A stretch of 64,000 bases of DNA from DAOPYU01 sp942493245. GTDB taxonomy: Bacteria; Sumerlaeota; Sumerlaeia; UBA8349. The translations under genes and the position numbers were made by a program. The DNA lies in assembly GCA_942493245.1 (NCBI GenBank), contig OW818685.1:1984001-2048000 (forward strand), in the 5' to 3' direction. This document shows, one piece after another, positions 7,598 through 16,634 of the stretch. The first letter of the stretch is position 1. Every line of letters begins with the position of its first letter. Under the pieces are notes generated by a model that saw only the letters and a list, made by a program, of their open reading frames with translations, was not told the origin of the DNA and did not search any database.

Positions 7598-9175
7598 ATG
7601 CCGATGCAAACCAGTCAAATCAGTGTACGTGAAGTGTTGGAAATCGTCTTTGCCAACAAATGGTTGTTCCTGTTGTGCGTGTGTATCGGGCTGGTGGTGG
7701 CCTATTTTGTTTCAGAGCAGAAGGTCAAGACCTATCGAGCCGAGGGGAAACTGGTGGTGCAGAATCCTTTCTCGAACGACCCGCTCACGAAAGGGGTCAG
7801 CGAGCAGGTCAACAAGCAGATGAGCGATGAGAGCAGTCTGGAATTCCGTTTCAACAAGTCGGTCGAGAAGTTGCTGGATCTGCAGAACCTGCAGCGGATT
7901 GCGCAGAAGCTCAAGGTTGCGGGGTTCAATCCGGCCGATCTGGATGCGTCGGCAAAAGCGTTGCGCAATTCTCTGGTGATCGGGTTGAGAGCGAATACGA
8001 TTACCATCGCCTGTTCGATGCCGGTTCTGAAAGTCGAGAATGTGCAGGAGCGGACGTCGGTGCCGGAAGATGTGGCCAAGGTGACGAATGAAGTGGGCGA
8101 TGAATTGATCAAGGCGTATGAGCAGGTACGCGATGAACATATCCAGGATGCCCGGAAGTTGTTGCAGGGTTTGCGGAATCAATACGACCAGAAGGTGCGG
8201 GATGCGGAAATCGCCTTGGGCAATTTCGATCAGTTGTACCGGTTGGATCTGTTGGCGGATCCGGCGGAGCTGGCCAATGACATGAACAGCATCAGTCTGG
8301 AGAATTCCACGCCGGGTTCCCTGGTCAAGCAATACGAACAGAGCGTGGCGCTGCACATGCAGACGACGGTCGAGTTGCTGTCGAAGCGGGCGCAGCGCGA
8401 GGAACTTCAGAGGCAGATCGAGGAGGAACCGGAGTTTTATACGGTTTCCTATTCTTCGGCGCAGTCGTCGAATTACGAACAGTCGCAGAAGCGGTATGTG
8501 GAGGCGGCGTCTCGGCTTGAAAGTCTTCGGAAAACGCGGACGGACCTGCATCCGGAGGTACGCAAGCTGGCGGCGGAGGTGGAAGAGTTGCGGGTGCGTC
8601 TGGAGTCGGTGACCGAACCGGTGGTGAAGGAAGAGCGGCAGGAGGCGAATCCTCTGCGGGTGGAGTTGAAGCGGCAGATCAGCCAGATGGATTCCGAGAT
8701 CGTGGGGCTGGAGCAGCAACAGGCGGCGATCAAGAATGACGTGGAGGAAATCGGCGAACGGATCAAGCGCAGTCCCAGCAGGGCCACGGAACGCAACCAG
8801 TTGATGGCGGACCTGCAAGTCTGGGAAAAGATGCGTAAAAAGGTGATCGAGGATATTGCCGAATCCGAAACGGCCGTCAATTTATCGACCGGCGATCGTT
8901 CGATGCGGTTCAGCTGGCTTTCGAAGGCCGTGGTGCAGAGGGTGGGGTCGAATGAACAGTTTATACTCATCATGGGAGTTTTTATCGGCGCCGTGGTGGG
9001 GGTGGTGTTGTGTTTTGTCCGAGAGTTTACGGATACCTCTTTCCGCAACATCGAAGACGCCAGCCGTTATCTGGATCTGCCTGTTCTGGGGGCGATTCCC
9101 GAAGTGCCTGGAGTTCCGCGCCGTCGGCGCATCCGTAGTCAGAAGCGATCGTCATCCGTCGCACATCTCACTTGA
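7598..9175 (+). CDS. Wzz/GumC-type chain-length determinant
   Basis: A 525-residue inner-membrane polysaccharide co-polymerase. The Wzz domain with its first membrane helix is at residues 20-40, and the second helix near 450-472. Between them lies a long periplasmic coiled coil (about 180-430) of the GNVR type. The C-terminus ends with R-Y-L-D-L-P-V-L-G-A-I-P, the usual junction with a tyrosine kinase, but the kinase is a separate protein encoded two genes downstream. It sets polymer length and couples polymerisation to export through the Wza pore. It lies 18 bases before the ATPase gene. Confidence 0.9.
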   Translation: MPMQTSQISVREVLEIVFANKWLFLLCVCIGLVVAYFVSEQKVKTYRAEGKLVVQNPFSNDPLTKGVSEQVNKQMSDESSLEFRFNKSVEKLLDLQNLQRIAQKLKVAGFNPADLDASAKALRNSLVIGLRANTITIACSMPVLKVENVQERTSVPEDVAKVTNEVGDELIKAYEQVRDEHIQDARKLLQGLRNQYDQKVRDAEIALGNFDQLYRLDLLADPAELANDMNSISLENSTPGSLVKQYEQSVALHMQTTVELLSKRAQREELQRQIEEEPEFYTVSYSSAQSSNYEQSQKRYVEAASRLESLRKTRTDLHPEVRKLAAEVEELRVRLESVTEPVVKEERQEANPLRVELKRQISQMDSEIVGLEQQQAAIKNDVEEIGERIKRSPSRATERNQLMADLQVWEKMRKKVIEDIAESETAVNLSTGDRSMRFSWLSKAVVQRVGSNEQFILIMGVFIGAVVGVVLCFVREFTDTSFRNIEDASRYLDLPVLGAIPEVPGVPRRRRIRSQKRSSSVAHLT

Positions 9176-9193
9176 TGGTAGAGGTAAGCGCTC

Positions 9194-10060
9194 ATGTATT
9201 TAGAACATTTTGGACTTCGTGAAGAACCGTTCCGCATGACTCCCGATCCCTCGTTTTTTTTCCCGAGCAAGCAGCATCGGGCGGCGATAGCGGGTTTGCT
9301 GTATCTTGTGGAATACCGCAAGGGGTTTGGAGTGCTGACGGGGGGGATTGGCACAGGCAAGACGATGCTGTGCCGGATTCTGCTGTCGCGTCTGGGAGCG
9401 GACACGCAGACGGCGCTGGTGGTGCATCCGCCGCGCAAGCGGGGCGATCTGCTGCAATCCATCATGGATGAGTTTCAGATTGCGTGCGAGGAACGGAGTA
9501 CGTACCGGCGGGTCGAGCGGATCCAGCAATACCTGGTGGATCAGATGCAGCAGGGGCAGAATGTGGTCCTGATTATTGACGAGTCGCAGCATCTGGATGC
9601 CGTGGTGCTTGAAGAGATCCGGATGTTGTCGAATATCGAGACGGAAAAAGAGAAGATCCTGCAGATTATTCTGGTGGGACAGGAAGAACTGCGCGATAAA
9701 CTGGCTTCGCGCGAGTTGTGTCAGTTGCGCCAGCGGGTGGTGGTGAATTGCCACCTCGATGCGTTTTCGTTCACCGACACGTGCGAGTATATTCAGCGCC
9801 GGGTGGATGTGGCGGGGTTGCCGGGGGTTCGGCTCTTCAGCGAGGAAGCGCTGGATTTGATTCATGGGTTCTCGGAGGGGGTGCCGCGTGTGATCAATGC
9901 CGCTTGCGACCGGTGTCTGTTGGCGGAGTATGCCAAACGCAATGCGGAAGTGACGGCGGATACGGCGCGGGCGGTTTTGCGCGAGTTTGGCCGGTTGACC
10001 AAGCCGGTTGCCATTTCGCCCCCGCGCGGGATGCGGCGAACTCTGCTCACCGCCAGTTGA
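9194..10060 (+). CDS. ExeA-like AAA ATPase of the EPS locus
   Basis: A 288-residue P-loop ATPase beginning M-Y-L-E-H-F-G-L-R-E-E-P-F, the signature start of the ExeA/GspA family. Walker A G-G-I-G-T-G-K-T is at residues 50-57 and Walker B V-V-L-I-I-D-E-S-Q near 125-133. Similar ATPases sit between chain-length and tyrosine-kinase genes in XrtA/PEP-CTERM exopolysaccharide loci, and the position here is the same. There is no C-terminal peptidoglycan-binding domain. The exact role in export is unknown in the family; it probably powers or gates assembly. Confidence 0.85.
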   Translation: MYLEHFGLREEPFRMTPDPSFFFPSKQHRAAIAGLLYLVEYRKGFGVLTGGIGTGKTMLCRILLSRLGADTQTALVVHPPRKRGDLLQSIMDEFQIACEERSTYRRVERIQQYLVDQMQQGQNVVLIIDESQHLDAVVLEEIRMLSNIETEKEKILQIILVGQEELRDKLASRELCQLRQRVVVNCHLDAFSFTDTCEYIQRRVDVAGLPGVRLFSEEALDLIHGFSEGVPRVINAACDRCLLAEYAKRNAEVTADTARAVLREFGRLTKPVAISPPRGMRRTLLTAS

Positions 10061-10160
10061 GAGGGCGTGTGACAAAGGTTCAATGTTTGACGAGGGATGC
10101 ACAGAGCAGGGCGGTCTTGGTTGGCAAGGCCGGAGGCAATGACGGGGGCGGAGTAGAAGA

Positions 10161-11378
10161 GTGAGTCGTTTTCTTGACCAGATCCGCAAAGCGAAAGAGG
10201 CGCGTGAGCAACTGGCCAATCCGTCCGGTGTTCCTGAGTCCGAGATTCTTATGCCGGCAGAAGAGTCGGCGGATTCTTTGGGGAGTGGGAGCGGGGCTGC
10301 GGTTCCCTTGCCGCCCCAGATGTCCGGGGCTGGCGGAGAGGCGTTGTATCCCTCCGAACTGGTACGGGCGGGGGGCGTTTCCCCTGCGCCTGGGCAAAAA
10401 ATGCCGGAAGAAGCGGCGGAGAGCGATGTTCTTTATCCGCCTGATCTTGCGGATAAGAAAGCTTCGTGGAGTGGTCCTGCGTACGAACGATTGCCGGAAG
10501 GCGATTCCGGGGAGGATTCGGTTCCCGCTTTCAATATATCATCGGCTCGCCGCACCGGCGGGGGCGCCGGAGGAGGGCGTCGGACACTTCGGCGACGGGG
10601 AAGCCGGCGCGAGATTCCGATACCGGGTCCGGAACGCGATCCGGATGCTGTGAGCCGGATTGCGCAGATTTCGTTGCGTCCAGATCCTCGAATTTTGAGC
10701 TTTTACGACCCTCAGGACCATGTGTGTGAGGAGTATCGGTTGCTGGGTAAGAATATCCTGCACACGTTTGCGACGACACCCGACGTGGACATGTCGCTCG
10801 GGAAAGTGGTGGCGCTGAGCAGTTCGGCGCGCGGTGAGGGGAAAACGCTGACCAGTGTGAATCTGGCCATGACAATGGCCCAGGATTTGTGCGACCGGGT
10901 GATTCTGCTCGACGGGGATTTGCGGCATCCCAAGGTACACCGCTATCTGGGGGTGGCGGGATCATCGAATTTCAACGATGTGTTGATGGCCGAAGATCCG
11001 AATGCGATTCTGGAAGATTGCATTGTGCGGACAGAGAGCGGGTTGCATCTGCTGATGTCGGCGCCTTGTGGGCGGAATCCGGCGCAGTTGATTGACAGCG
11101 ACAACATGACCCGCCTGCTCGATATTCTGAGGAAGCGTTATTCGCTGATTATTCTCGATACGCCGCCGGTGTTGCTGGCGACGGATGCCTTGACGGTGGG
11201 AACGCGCAGCGATGGCATGCTCTTTCTGTTGCGGGCGCGCAAGACGCAACGCGAGCAGATTCAGGAAGCGCGTCAACGCATTGCCCGTCTGGAGATCCGG
11301 ATGCTGGGTTATGTGATCAACAATGTCCGGAGTTTCCTGCCTCAAATCTGGCGTAAGTACTATTACGGCAACTATTGA
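10161..11378 (+). CDS. CpsD/CapB-type bacterial tyrosine kinase
   Basis: A 405-residue protein starting at a GTG (10161) with GGAG eight bases before. The first 170 residues are low-complexity and hold two related motifs, A-L-Y-P-S-E-L and V-L-Y-P-P-D-L. The kinase domain follows with Walker A S-A-R-G-E-G-K-T near residue 230, Walker A' V-I-L-L-D-G-D-L-R-H-P and Walker B L-I-I-L-D-T-P-P. The C-terminus is a tyrosine cluster (K-Y-Y-Y-G-N-Y), the autophosphorylation site that controls chain-length machinery in BY-kinases. It probably works with the separate Wzz-like protein encoded upstream. Confidence 0.88.
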   Translation: MSRFLDQIRKAKEAREQLANPSGVPESEILMPAEESADSLGSGSGAAVPLPPQMSGAGGEALYPSELVRAGGVSPAPGQKMPEEAAESDVLYPPDLADKKASWSGPAYERLPEGDSGEDSVPAFNISSARRTGGGAGGGRRTLRRRGSRREIPIPGPERDPDAVSRIAQISLRPDPRILSFYDPQDHVCEEYRLLGKNILHTFATTPDVDMSLGKVVALSSSARGEGKTLTSVNLAMTMAQDLCDRVILLDGDLRHPKVHRYLGVAGSSNFNDVLMAEDPNAILEDCIVRTESGLHLLMSAPCGRNPAQLIDSDNMTRLLDILRKRYSLIILDTPPVLLATDALTVGTRSDGMLFLLRARKTQREQIQEARQRIARLEIRMLGYVINNVRSFLPQIWRKYYYGNY

Positions 11379-11493
11379 CGGGTATGTGTTGGCGGTCGGC
11401 CAGCAATTGTTCTAAACCGGGAACCTGAGTTTGCCGATAAGGATCAGAGGGGCGGGGAGATGCCCCTCTTTTCTGGCAGCTGGGGGGTGTTTG

Positions 11494-12729
11494 ATGATTT
11501 TTGTCGAGTTTCTTTTCTGGTTTTCTCTTGCCCTTCTGCTTTTTACCTATGCGGGTTACCCGCTTCTTTTGGGGTTACTGGCGCCGATTCGTCCGAAACC
11601 TGTGATTCGTCCGGGTGTTTTTGAACCGACGGTGAGCTTTCTGGTGGCGGCTCGCAATGAGGCACGCCATATCGAGGCCAAAATTCGCAATATCGCCGAG
11701 TTGGATTACCCGCCAGAGCGACTTGAGGTGTTGATTCTTGACGATGGGAGCAGTGACTCGACAGCCGAGCTGGCTCGCCAGGCTTTTGAGCGTTATCTGG
11801 GAGGGGGGCGCTATTGGGCCACGCGTGTGGTTTCTTTGGGTGCCCCGTTGGGCAAGGCGGCGGCTTTGAACCGGGGTGGGGAGGAAGCGCGGGGTGACAT
11901 TCTGGTGTTCTCGGATGCGGACTGCCTGATCAATCGTGAGGCGGTTAGTTTGCTGGTCAAGCCGTTTGTGAATCCGATTGTCGGTTGCGTGGCCGGGCGC
12001 TATGTGGCGGGTGGGGTTCGGGGCCGCAATGCCGGAGGGGTCGGGTTGTACTGGCGGTACGAGGGGTATATCCGGACCAAGGAAAGCGAATCGGGGGGGC
12101 TTCTGGGAGCTTCGGGCGCGTTGTATGCGTTGCGGCACGATCTGTATCCGGTTTTGCGTCCCGGCTTGGTGAATGACGATTTTGTAGTGCCGATCACCGT
12201 TTCGTTGCGGGGTTTCCGGACGCTTTACGAGCCGAATGCGGTGGCCGTGGAGGATGAGTCGCGCAATGTTGAGGTGGAGTTTCGGCGGCGGGTGCGGATC
12301 ATGGTGGGCAATTGTCAGCATTTGTTTCTGTTTCGGGACTATTTTTCCGGGAAGCGGGGACAGTGGCGTTTGCTGGCGCAGATGGTTTGTCACAAGTTTC
12401 TACGGGTGGTTTCACCGATCTGGTTGATTCTGGCGGGAGGTACGGGGATTGTTCTGTCGCTTTCCCAGTTGGGAACTTGGGTGGATGCCGGTCTTTACCG
12501 GATTCTTCTGGCCGGACAAGTTTTGTGCTATCTTCTGGCTGCCGCGGGTTTTTTCTTCAAAGGGTCGCACCGATTTTCGAAGTTGATGACGTTGCCGTAC
12601 TATTTTGTCATGCTGAATGCGGCGGCTTTTCTGGGAATGTGGCATTTTCTGCTCGATCGTGGGGTGGTGACGTGGGGAGCGCCTGAGGCGAATGACTCCC
12701 TGACCCGTAAGGAATGTCCGCATGGATGA
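11494..12729 (+). CDS. Membrane glycosyltransferase family 2
   Basis: A 411-residue processive-type GT2. The ATG at 11494 begins a hydrophobic first helix; upstream in-frame codons are not needed. Membrane helices lie at about 3-28 and in three to four segments after residue 290. The catalytic GT-A domain between them has D-D-G-S-S-D-S (nucleotide-binding Asp), F-S-D-A-D (DxD) and E-D-E-S acidic motifs, followed by R-R-R-V-R-I-M-V-G-N in place of the Q-x-x-R-W of cellulose synthases. It probably elongates or initiates the exopolysaccharide chain. Its last codons overlap the start of the polymerase gene by eight bases. Confidence 0.85.
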   Translation: MIFVEFLFWFSLALLLFTYAGYPLLLGLLAPIRPKPVIRPGVFEPTVSFLVAARNEARHIEAKIRNIAELDYPPERLEVLILDDGSSDSTAELARQAFERYLGGGRYWATRVVSLGAPLGKAAALNRGGEEARGDILVFSDADCLINREAVSLLVKPFVNPIVGCVAGRYVAGGVRGRNAGGVGLYWRYEGYIRTKESESGGLLGASGALYALRHDLYPVLRPGLVNDDFVVPITVSLRGFRTLYEPNAVAVEDESRNVEVEFRRRVRIMVGNCQHLFLFRDYFSGKRGQWRLLAQMVCHKFLRVVSPIWLILAGGTGIVLSLSQLGTWVDAGLYRILLAGQVLCYLLAAAGFFFKGSHRFSKLMTLPYYFVMLNAAAFLGMWHFLLDRGVVTWGAPEANDSLTRKECPHG

Positions 12730-14374
12730 ACAGCGAATTCGCCTTCAGACGTTCGCGTTTGACAAGTCGCACGAGTTGCGTCCCCCGAGTGAACGGGTTT
12801 TCTACAGTGTCATTTTCGGGGGTATTTTTGCTATTTTTATTATCACCTATCCCTACCGGGATATTTCGATCCCCACCCTTGTTCTGGCAACGATCGGTCT
12901 GGTTGGAATGGCCGGTTTAATGGCGGCGTCCTGGTTGCGTCCTCAGTACTATTGGGCCAGTATCGCTTTTTCCATGTACATCCCGTTCAGTGGCGAGTAT
13001 GCGGGCGATTTCAATCGGCTTCTGATGGGGATGAATTTGACCAATCTGATGATGGTTCCGATTCTGTTTCAGTGGCTGATGCAGCGTTCGCAGTTGAATG
13101 AGCCACTATTGCGGTTTCATGCTCCGGATTTGCCGGTCCTGATCTTTGTGATTCTGAGCAGTATGTCTGTCTTGCGGGTGGGGATTGATACGGGGACGGA
13201 CAGTTTTCTGGAACAGTTTATCCGTCTGAAACGCTGGATCTCTCCTTTCCTGGTTTATTTCCTGTTTGTGAATATGGCGCGCAACGAACGCGGGGTACGG
13301 TTCATTGTGGTGGCTATTTGCACGTCTCTGACGGCGATCGCGGTATTGACGATGAAGGAATCCTACGATATTGGTCCTGCGGGAACCTGGGACAAGATTC
13401 GCGTTAAAGGGGTATTGGGGCAGGCCAATGCAACCGGGGCGTTCTTTGTCTATTATTCGTTGATCTTTCTCGGATTTTTCCTCTGTTATTGGCGTGATAA
13501 ACGTTCCTGGCTTCTGCTGATTCCGTTCCTGATGTGTGGACGGGCCATGACGCTTGCCAACTCGCGCGGAGGGCTGATGGCGTTCACGTTGGCCATTCTG
13601 GGGACGTTGTGGTTCCGTTCCAAGCGGTTGTTTCTGTTGGGTATGGTGGGGTTGGTTCTGGCCATTCTGTTTCCCCAGTACCTGCCCGAAACGATTTCGG
13701 GGCGTTTGATCTATGGAACATTCCGCCCAGCCTCTATCGATGAGTGGACGCCTGCAAGCGCTCGGAGTACTCAAAGAGTAAGCACATTCGACGCTGGCGC
13801 ACGGATCGAGGAAGAACAGACTCCGGGTAAACTGGAGGGAGTTACGAAACAGATGGATTCCAGTTCCCAGGGACGTATGGCGATCTGGAAGGCGGGGTAT
13901 CAACTTTTCCAGGAACGCCCGTGGTTTGGACATGGGTATGGGACATTCCCAAAACTTGTCGGAAAGTACAATTCGGAGTTGTGGAACCGCGATCCGCACA
14001 ACTCCTACCTGGGAATCGCAGCCGAGATGGGGGTTTTCGCTCTGGTGGCATTTGTCCTGGCCCTTCTTCTGATTCTCAAGAATTGTCTGCATGTTTATCA
14101 TTACGCCCGCGATGAGTTCATGCGATCGCTGGGATTGGCGAGCGTGGGGATGTGCATGGGGTTGATGTCTGCGAATTTTTTCGGCTCCAGACTCGATACG
14201 ATCGAACTGACGGCTTATTTCTGGATCATATCCGCCCTGGTGGTTCAGTACGACACGGATCTGCGAGCTCAATTGCTTGCGATTGCCCGGCGTGGACCAC
14301 GTCTGGTGGTGGATCCGTGGGCGGTGGGGGAAGAGGAGGAAGAAGAAGAGGAAGAAATGGGCGAAACATTTTAA
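12722..14374 (+). CDS. O-antigen ligase/polymerase-like membrane protein (Wzy_C)
   Basis: A 550-residue integral membrane protein with about 11 predicted helices and a large loop near 330-400 that holds the conserved R-x-x-I-W-x-A...G-x-G-x-G-T-F-x-x-L-V-G-K region (R-M-A-I-W-K-A and F-G-H-G-Y-G-T-F). This is the Wzy_C ligase/polymerase signature, so it should polymerise or ligate repeat units in the periplasm. The C-terminus is odd: nine consecutive glutamates followed by M-G-E-T-F. A related glutamate-rich coding remnant lies after the next gene, at 16446-16493. Start overlaps the GT2 gene, so translation is probably coupled. Confidence 0.85.
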   Translation: MDEQRIRLQTFAFDKSHELRPPSERVFYSVIFGGIFAIFIITYPYRDISIPTLVLATIGLVGMAGLMAASWLRPQYYWASIAFSMYIPFSGEYAGDFNRLLMGMNLTNLMMVPILFQWLMQRSQLNEPLLRFHAPDLPVLIFVILSSMSVLRVGIDTGTDSFLEQFIRLKRWISPFLVYFLFVNMARNERGVRFIVVAICTSLTAIAVLTMKESYDIGPAGTWDKIRVKGVLGQANATGAFFVYYSLIFLGFFLCYWRDKRSWLLLIPFLMCGRAMTLANSRGGLMAFTLAILGTLWFRSKRLFLLGMVGLVLAILFPQYLPETISGRLIYGTFRPASIDEWTPASARSTQRVSTFDAGARIEEEQTPGKLEGVTKQMDSSSQGRMAIWKAGYQLFQERPWFGHGYGTFPKLVGKYNSELWNRDPHNSYLGIAAEMGVFALVAFVLALLLILKNCLHVYHYARDEFMRSLGLASVGMCMGLMSANFFGSRLDTIELTAYFWIISALVVQYDTDLRAQLLAIARRGPRLVVDPWAVGEEEEEEEEEMGETF

Positions 14375-14479
14375 GAGGTTTCATGGAGAATCAGACTCTG
14401 TGAGAATTGTGTGCAGAGGCCTACACAATGAAAGCATTTCTTGGAAGGGGGAGATGGCTCCTTGTCGGGGTCGTAAGGA

Positions 14480-16393
14480 ATGGAACGGGATTTAGGCTCA
14501 ACTAGCGCAGATTGCCCGCTGGAAAACCGTCTTCTGCCTGTCTTCGAGACGTTTCGTTCTCGCAGATGGATATGGGGGGGCGTTCTGTGTGCCCTTTATC
14601 TTTTGACCCGATGTCTGTATCTGGATTCTGATGCGCCACCGTGGAATGTGGCGCAATATGGCGCCATAGATGAGACTTATTACACCATTCCCGCTTTCAA
14701 TCTTTTCCATTATGGCACTCTCTCGCACCAGGCCATTCCGTTTGTTCCGGATGACGGGGGGCCTTTCGCCTATCTTCTGAATTTGTTGACGTGGGTTGCA
14801 CTGGAACTTTTCGGCAATACCTTCTATGGCCTCCGAGGCGGAGCCGTCTTAGCCGGTTTGATTCTCCTGCTTCTCTTATCCCTCATTTTGAATGCTTCGC
14901 TCAAAAGATCGGGTGAAGAGGGGAGGAACGGCGTTTCCAACCCACGCTGGATTGTGGTGGTCTGGTTGTTTTACCTGTTGACCGATTTCAATTTCCTGTT
15001 GGCGAGCCGTACGGCCGAGCCGACCCTGACGCGGGCCTTGGCCTTGCTTTGCGTGTTGGGATTGGGTTACTCGACTCTGTTACAGAGTGATTCCCCTTTA
15101 ACCGGGTGGAAATCGGCTTGGGCCGGTGGAATCGCAACGGCGTGCGTGGCTTTTGTTTATCCGAACAATTTTTTTCTGATACCGGCTGTTTTCATGGCCG
15201 TGGTTATCTGGAATTGGCGCTTCGGCAAAAGGAGCCTGTTGCGTTCTGTTTTTTGTTTTATATTGGCCTGCGGGTTCTGCGCTTTTTTGTATTGGGGTGT
15301 CGTCCGTTTCCTCCATGGCCGCGATTTGTTCTATGATCTGAATTGGATACGGAATGCTTGTGGTGAACGGGTACGAGAACCCGCGGTTTCGGATCTTGTC
15401 GTCGGTCTTCGTTCCATTTTTCGAGCCAATTTGTTTCGTTACAGTCCGTGGCTTTACTTTGCTATTTTGGTTGCGCTCCCGGTGTTTCTCCACAAAACAT
15501 TCACGATGCGAAGAAGCGGCGATCTTGTCTTGTTGTGTGTTCTGTTTTTTTTCGAGATACAGAACATGTTTACTTCCGATTACGACTTTCCCAGCCGGAA
15601 GCATTTTCTGATATTGCCGGTCGTCTCGGTGCTGGTTGTCGGTGCGTGGGATTATCTGCCGATTTTCCGGACACAGATGCTCCAGACTGTGTCGCGGCGA
15701 GGGATGTTTGCCGGATATTGTGTCTTGGCGTATTTATGGGTGTTGCGGTTTCAAGTTGGTAGCGCCGGGTTGCCGGGTTCCACCGGCCAGAAATTGATCT
15801 GGTTCACAATTCTGAGTGCCGGAGTGACCACTGCCGTCGCGTTCCTGGTTTTATGTCGGATTTTTGATTTTCGATCGTTTTGCCAGTTTCTTTCCGTATG
15901 TGTGTCCGTGGCCATTTTGCTTCCGGGGATTGGTGCCGCCTGGGTCGTGATCTACCGGAATCCTACCTACACCCATCGAGATGCCATGAAAGCCCTCGCG
16001 CCGGAAGTTGATGGAAAGATTGTGGTGGGATGGAGCTACCCCATGCGGTTGTATAACGCTTCCATTCCGGTCCTGAATACCTATATTTATGTTTCGGACG
16101 AGAAACGTCGGGAGCAGATCCGGGAAATGTGGACGCGGATTTACCGGGAAAAACTGGCGTTGTACACGATTCGCGGACCCGAGCCGTCACCGGCGACTTT
16201 GGGAGTCCCGGTTGAGCTGGTGCGGGTGAAGGTGTTTTCCACTGGGTACTGGTATTCTTACAAAGATCTGATGTGGTGGGAATTATCTCTGCCGGAGGGA
16301 ACCGACTGGCAGGGGAAAACACTCCAACGAACAACCGGATTCTCGGACGGTGAGGGCACTGTCCTCGGATCGAATTCTGGATCAGAGACATGA
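14480..16393 (+). CDS. GT-C fold (family 39-like) mannosyl/arabinosyltransferase-like protein
   Basis: A 637-residue membrane protein with a cytosolic N-terminus of about 30 residues, then roughly 11 helices. The first periplasmic loop has I-D-E-T-Y-Y, corresponding to the catalytic acidic pair of ArnT/PMT-like GT-C enzymes that use polyprenyl-phosphate sugars. The C-terminal 130 residues are soluble. The reading frame ends in the unusual G-S-N-S-G-S-E-T; in the +1 frame the DNA stays open and runs into the glutamate-rich remnant at 16446-16493, so a late frameshift is possible. Role: addition of a side-chain sugar to the exported polymer, by inference from the locus. Confidence 0.75.
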   Translation: MERDLGSTSADCPLENRLLPVFETFRSRRWIWGGVLCALYLLTRCLYLDSDAPPWNVAQYGAIDETYYTIPAFNLFHYGTLSHQAIPFVPDDGGPFAYLLNLLTWVALELFGNTFYGLRGGAVLAGLILLLLLSLILNASLKRSGEEGRNGVSNPRWIVVVWLFYLLTDFNFLLASRTAEPTLTRALALLCVLGLGYSTLLQSDSPLTGWKSAWAGGIATACVAFVYPNNFFLIPAVFMAVVIWNWRFGKRSLLRSVFCFILACGFCAFLYWGVVRFLHGRDLFYDLNWIRNACGERVREPAVSDLVVGLRSIFRANLFRYSPWLYFAILVALPVFLHKTFTMRRSGDLVLLCVLFFFEIQNMFTSDYDFPSRKHFLILPVVSVLVVGAWDYLPIFRTQMLQTVSRRGMFAGYCVLAYLWVLRFQVGSAGLPGSTGQKLIWFTILSAGVTTAVAFLVLCRIFDFRSFCQFLSVCVSVAILLPGIGAAWVVIYRNPTYTHRDAMKALAPEVDGKIVVGWSYPMRLYNASIPVLNTYIYVSDEKRREQIREMWTRIYREKLALYTIRGPEPSPATLGVPVELVRVKVFSTGYWYSYKDLMWWELSLPEGTDWQGKTLQRTTGFSDGEGTVLGSNSGSET

Positions 16394-16445
16394 TTCAATC
16401 TTTCGGATATTCTCGCGTGGGCGGAGAACTGAATTGGAAAACGGT

Positions 16446-16493
16446 TCATTGGGTGGGGAGGAAGAAGAGGAAGAACTGGGAGAAACCTACTGA
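16446..16493 (+). pseudogene. Remnant of a glutamate-rich gene tail
   Basis: Read in this frame the DNA encodes S-L-G-G-E-E-E-E-E-E-L-G-E-T-Y then stop, closely matching the last residues of the polymerase gene (G-E-E...E-E-M-G-E-T-F, 14324-14374) in both protein and DNA. The frame is +1 relative to the glycosyltransferase gene that ends 53 bases earlier and is open back into it. Confidence 0.5.
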
Positions 16494-16634
16494 AAGGTTT
16501 TCTGCTGAGGAAAGATCAGGGAGGATCGGGTCCGGGGGGATGGGAAGAGGAAATGTTGCTTTTTTTCTTATGGATTTTTGGAATCGGTGCGGATGGGCGC
16601 ACTCCGTAAAACTCGTCGTGGAGCGTGTGGTTTA

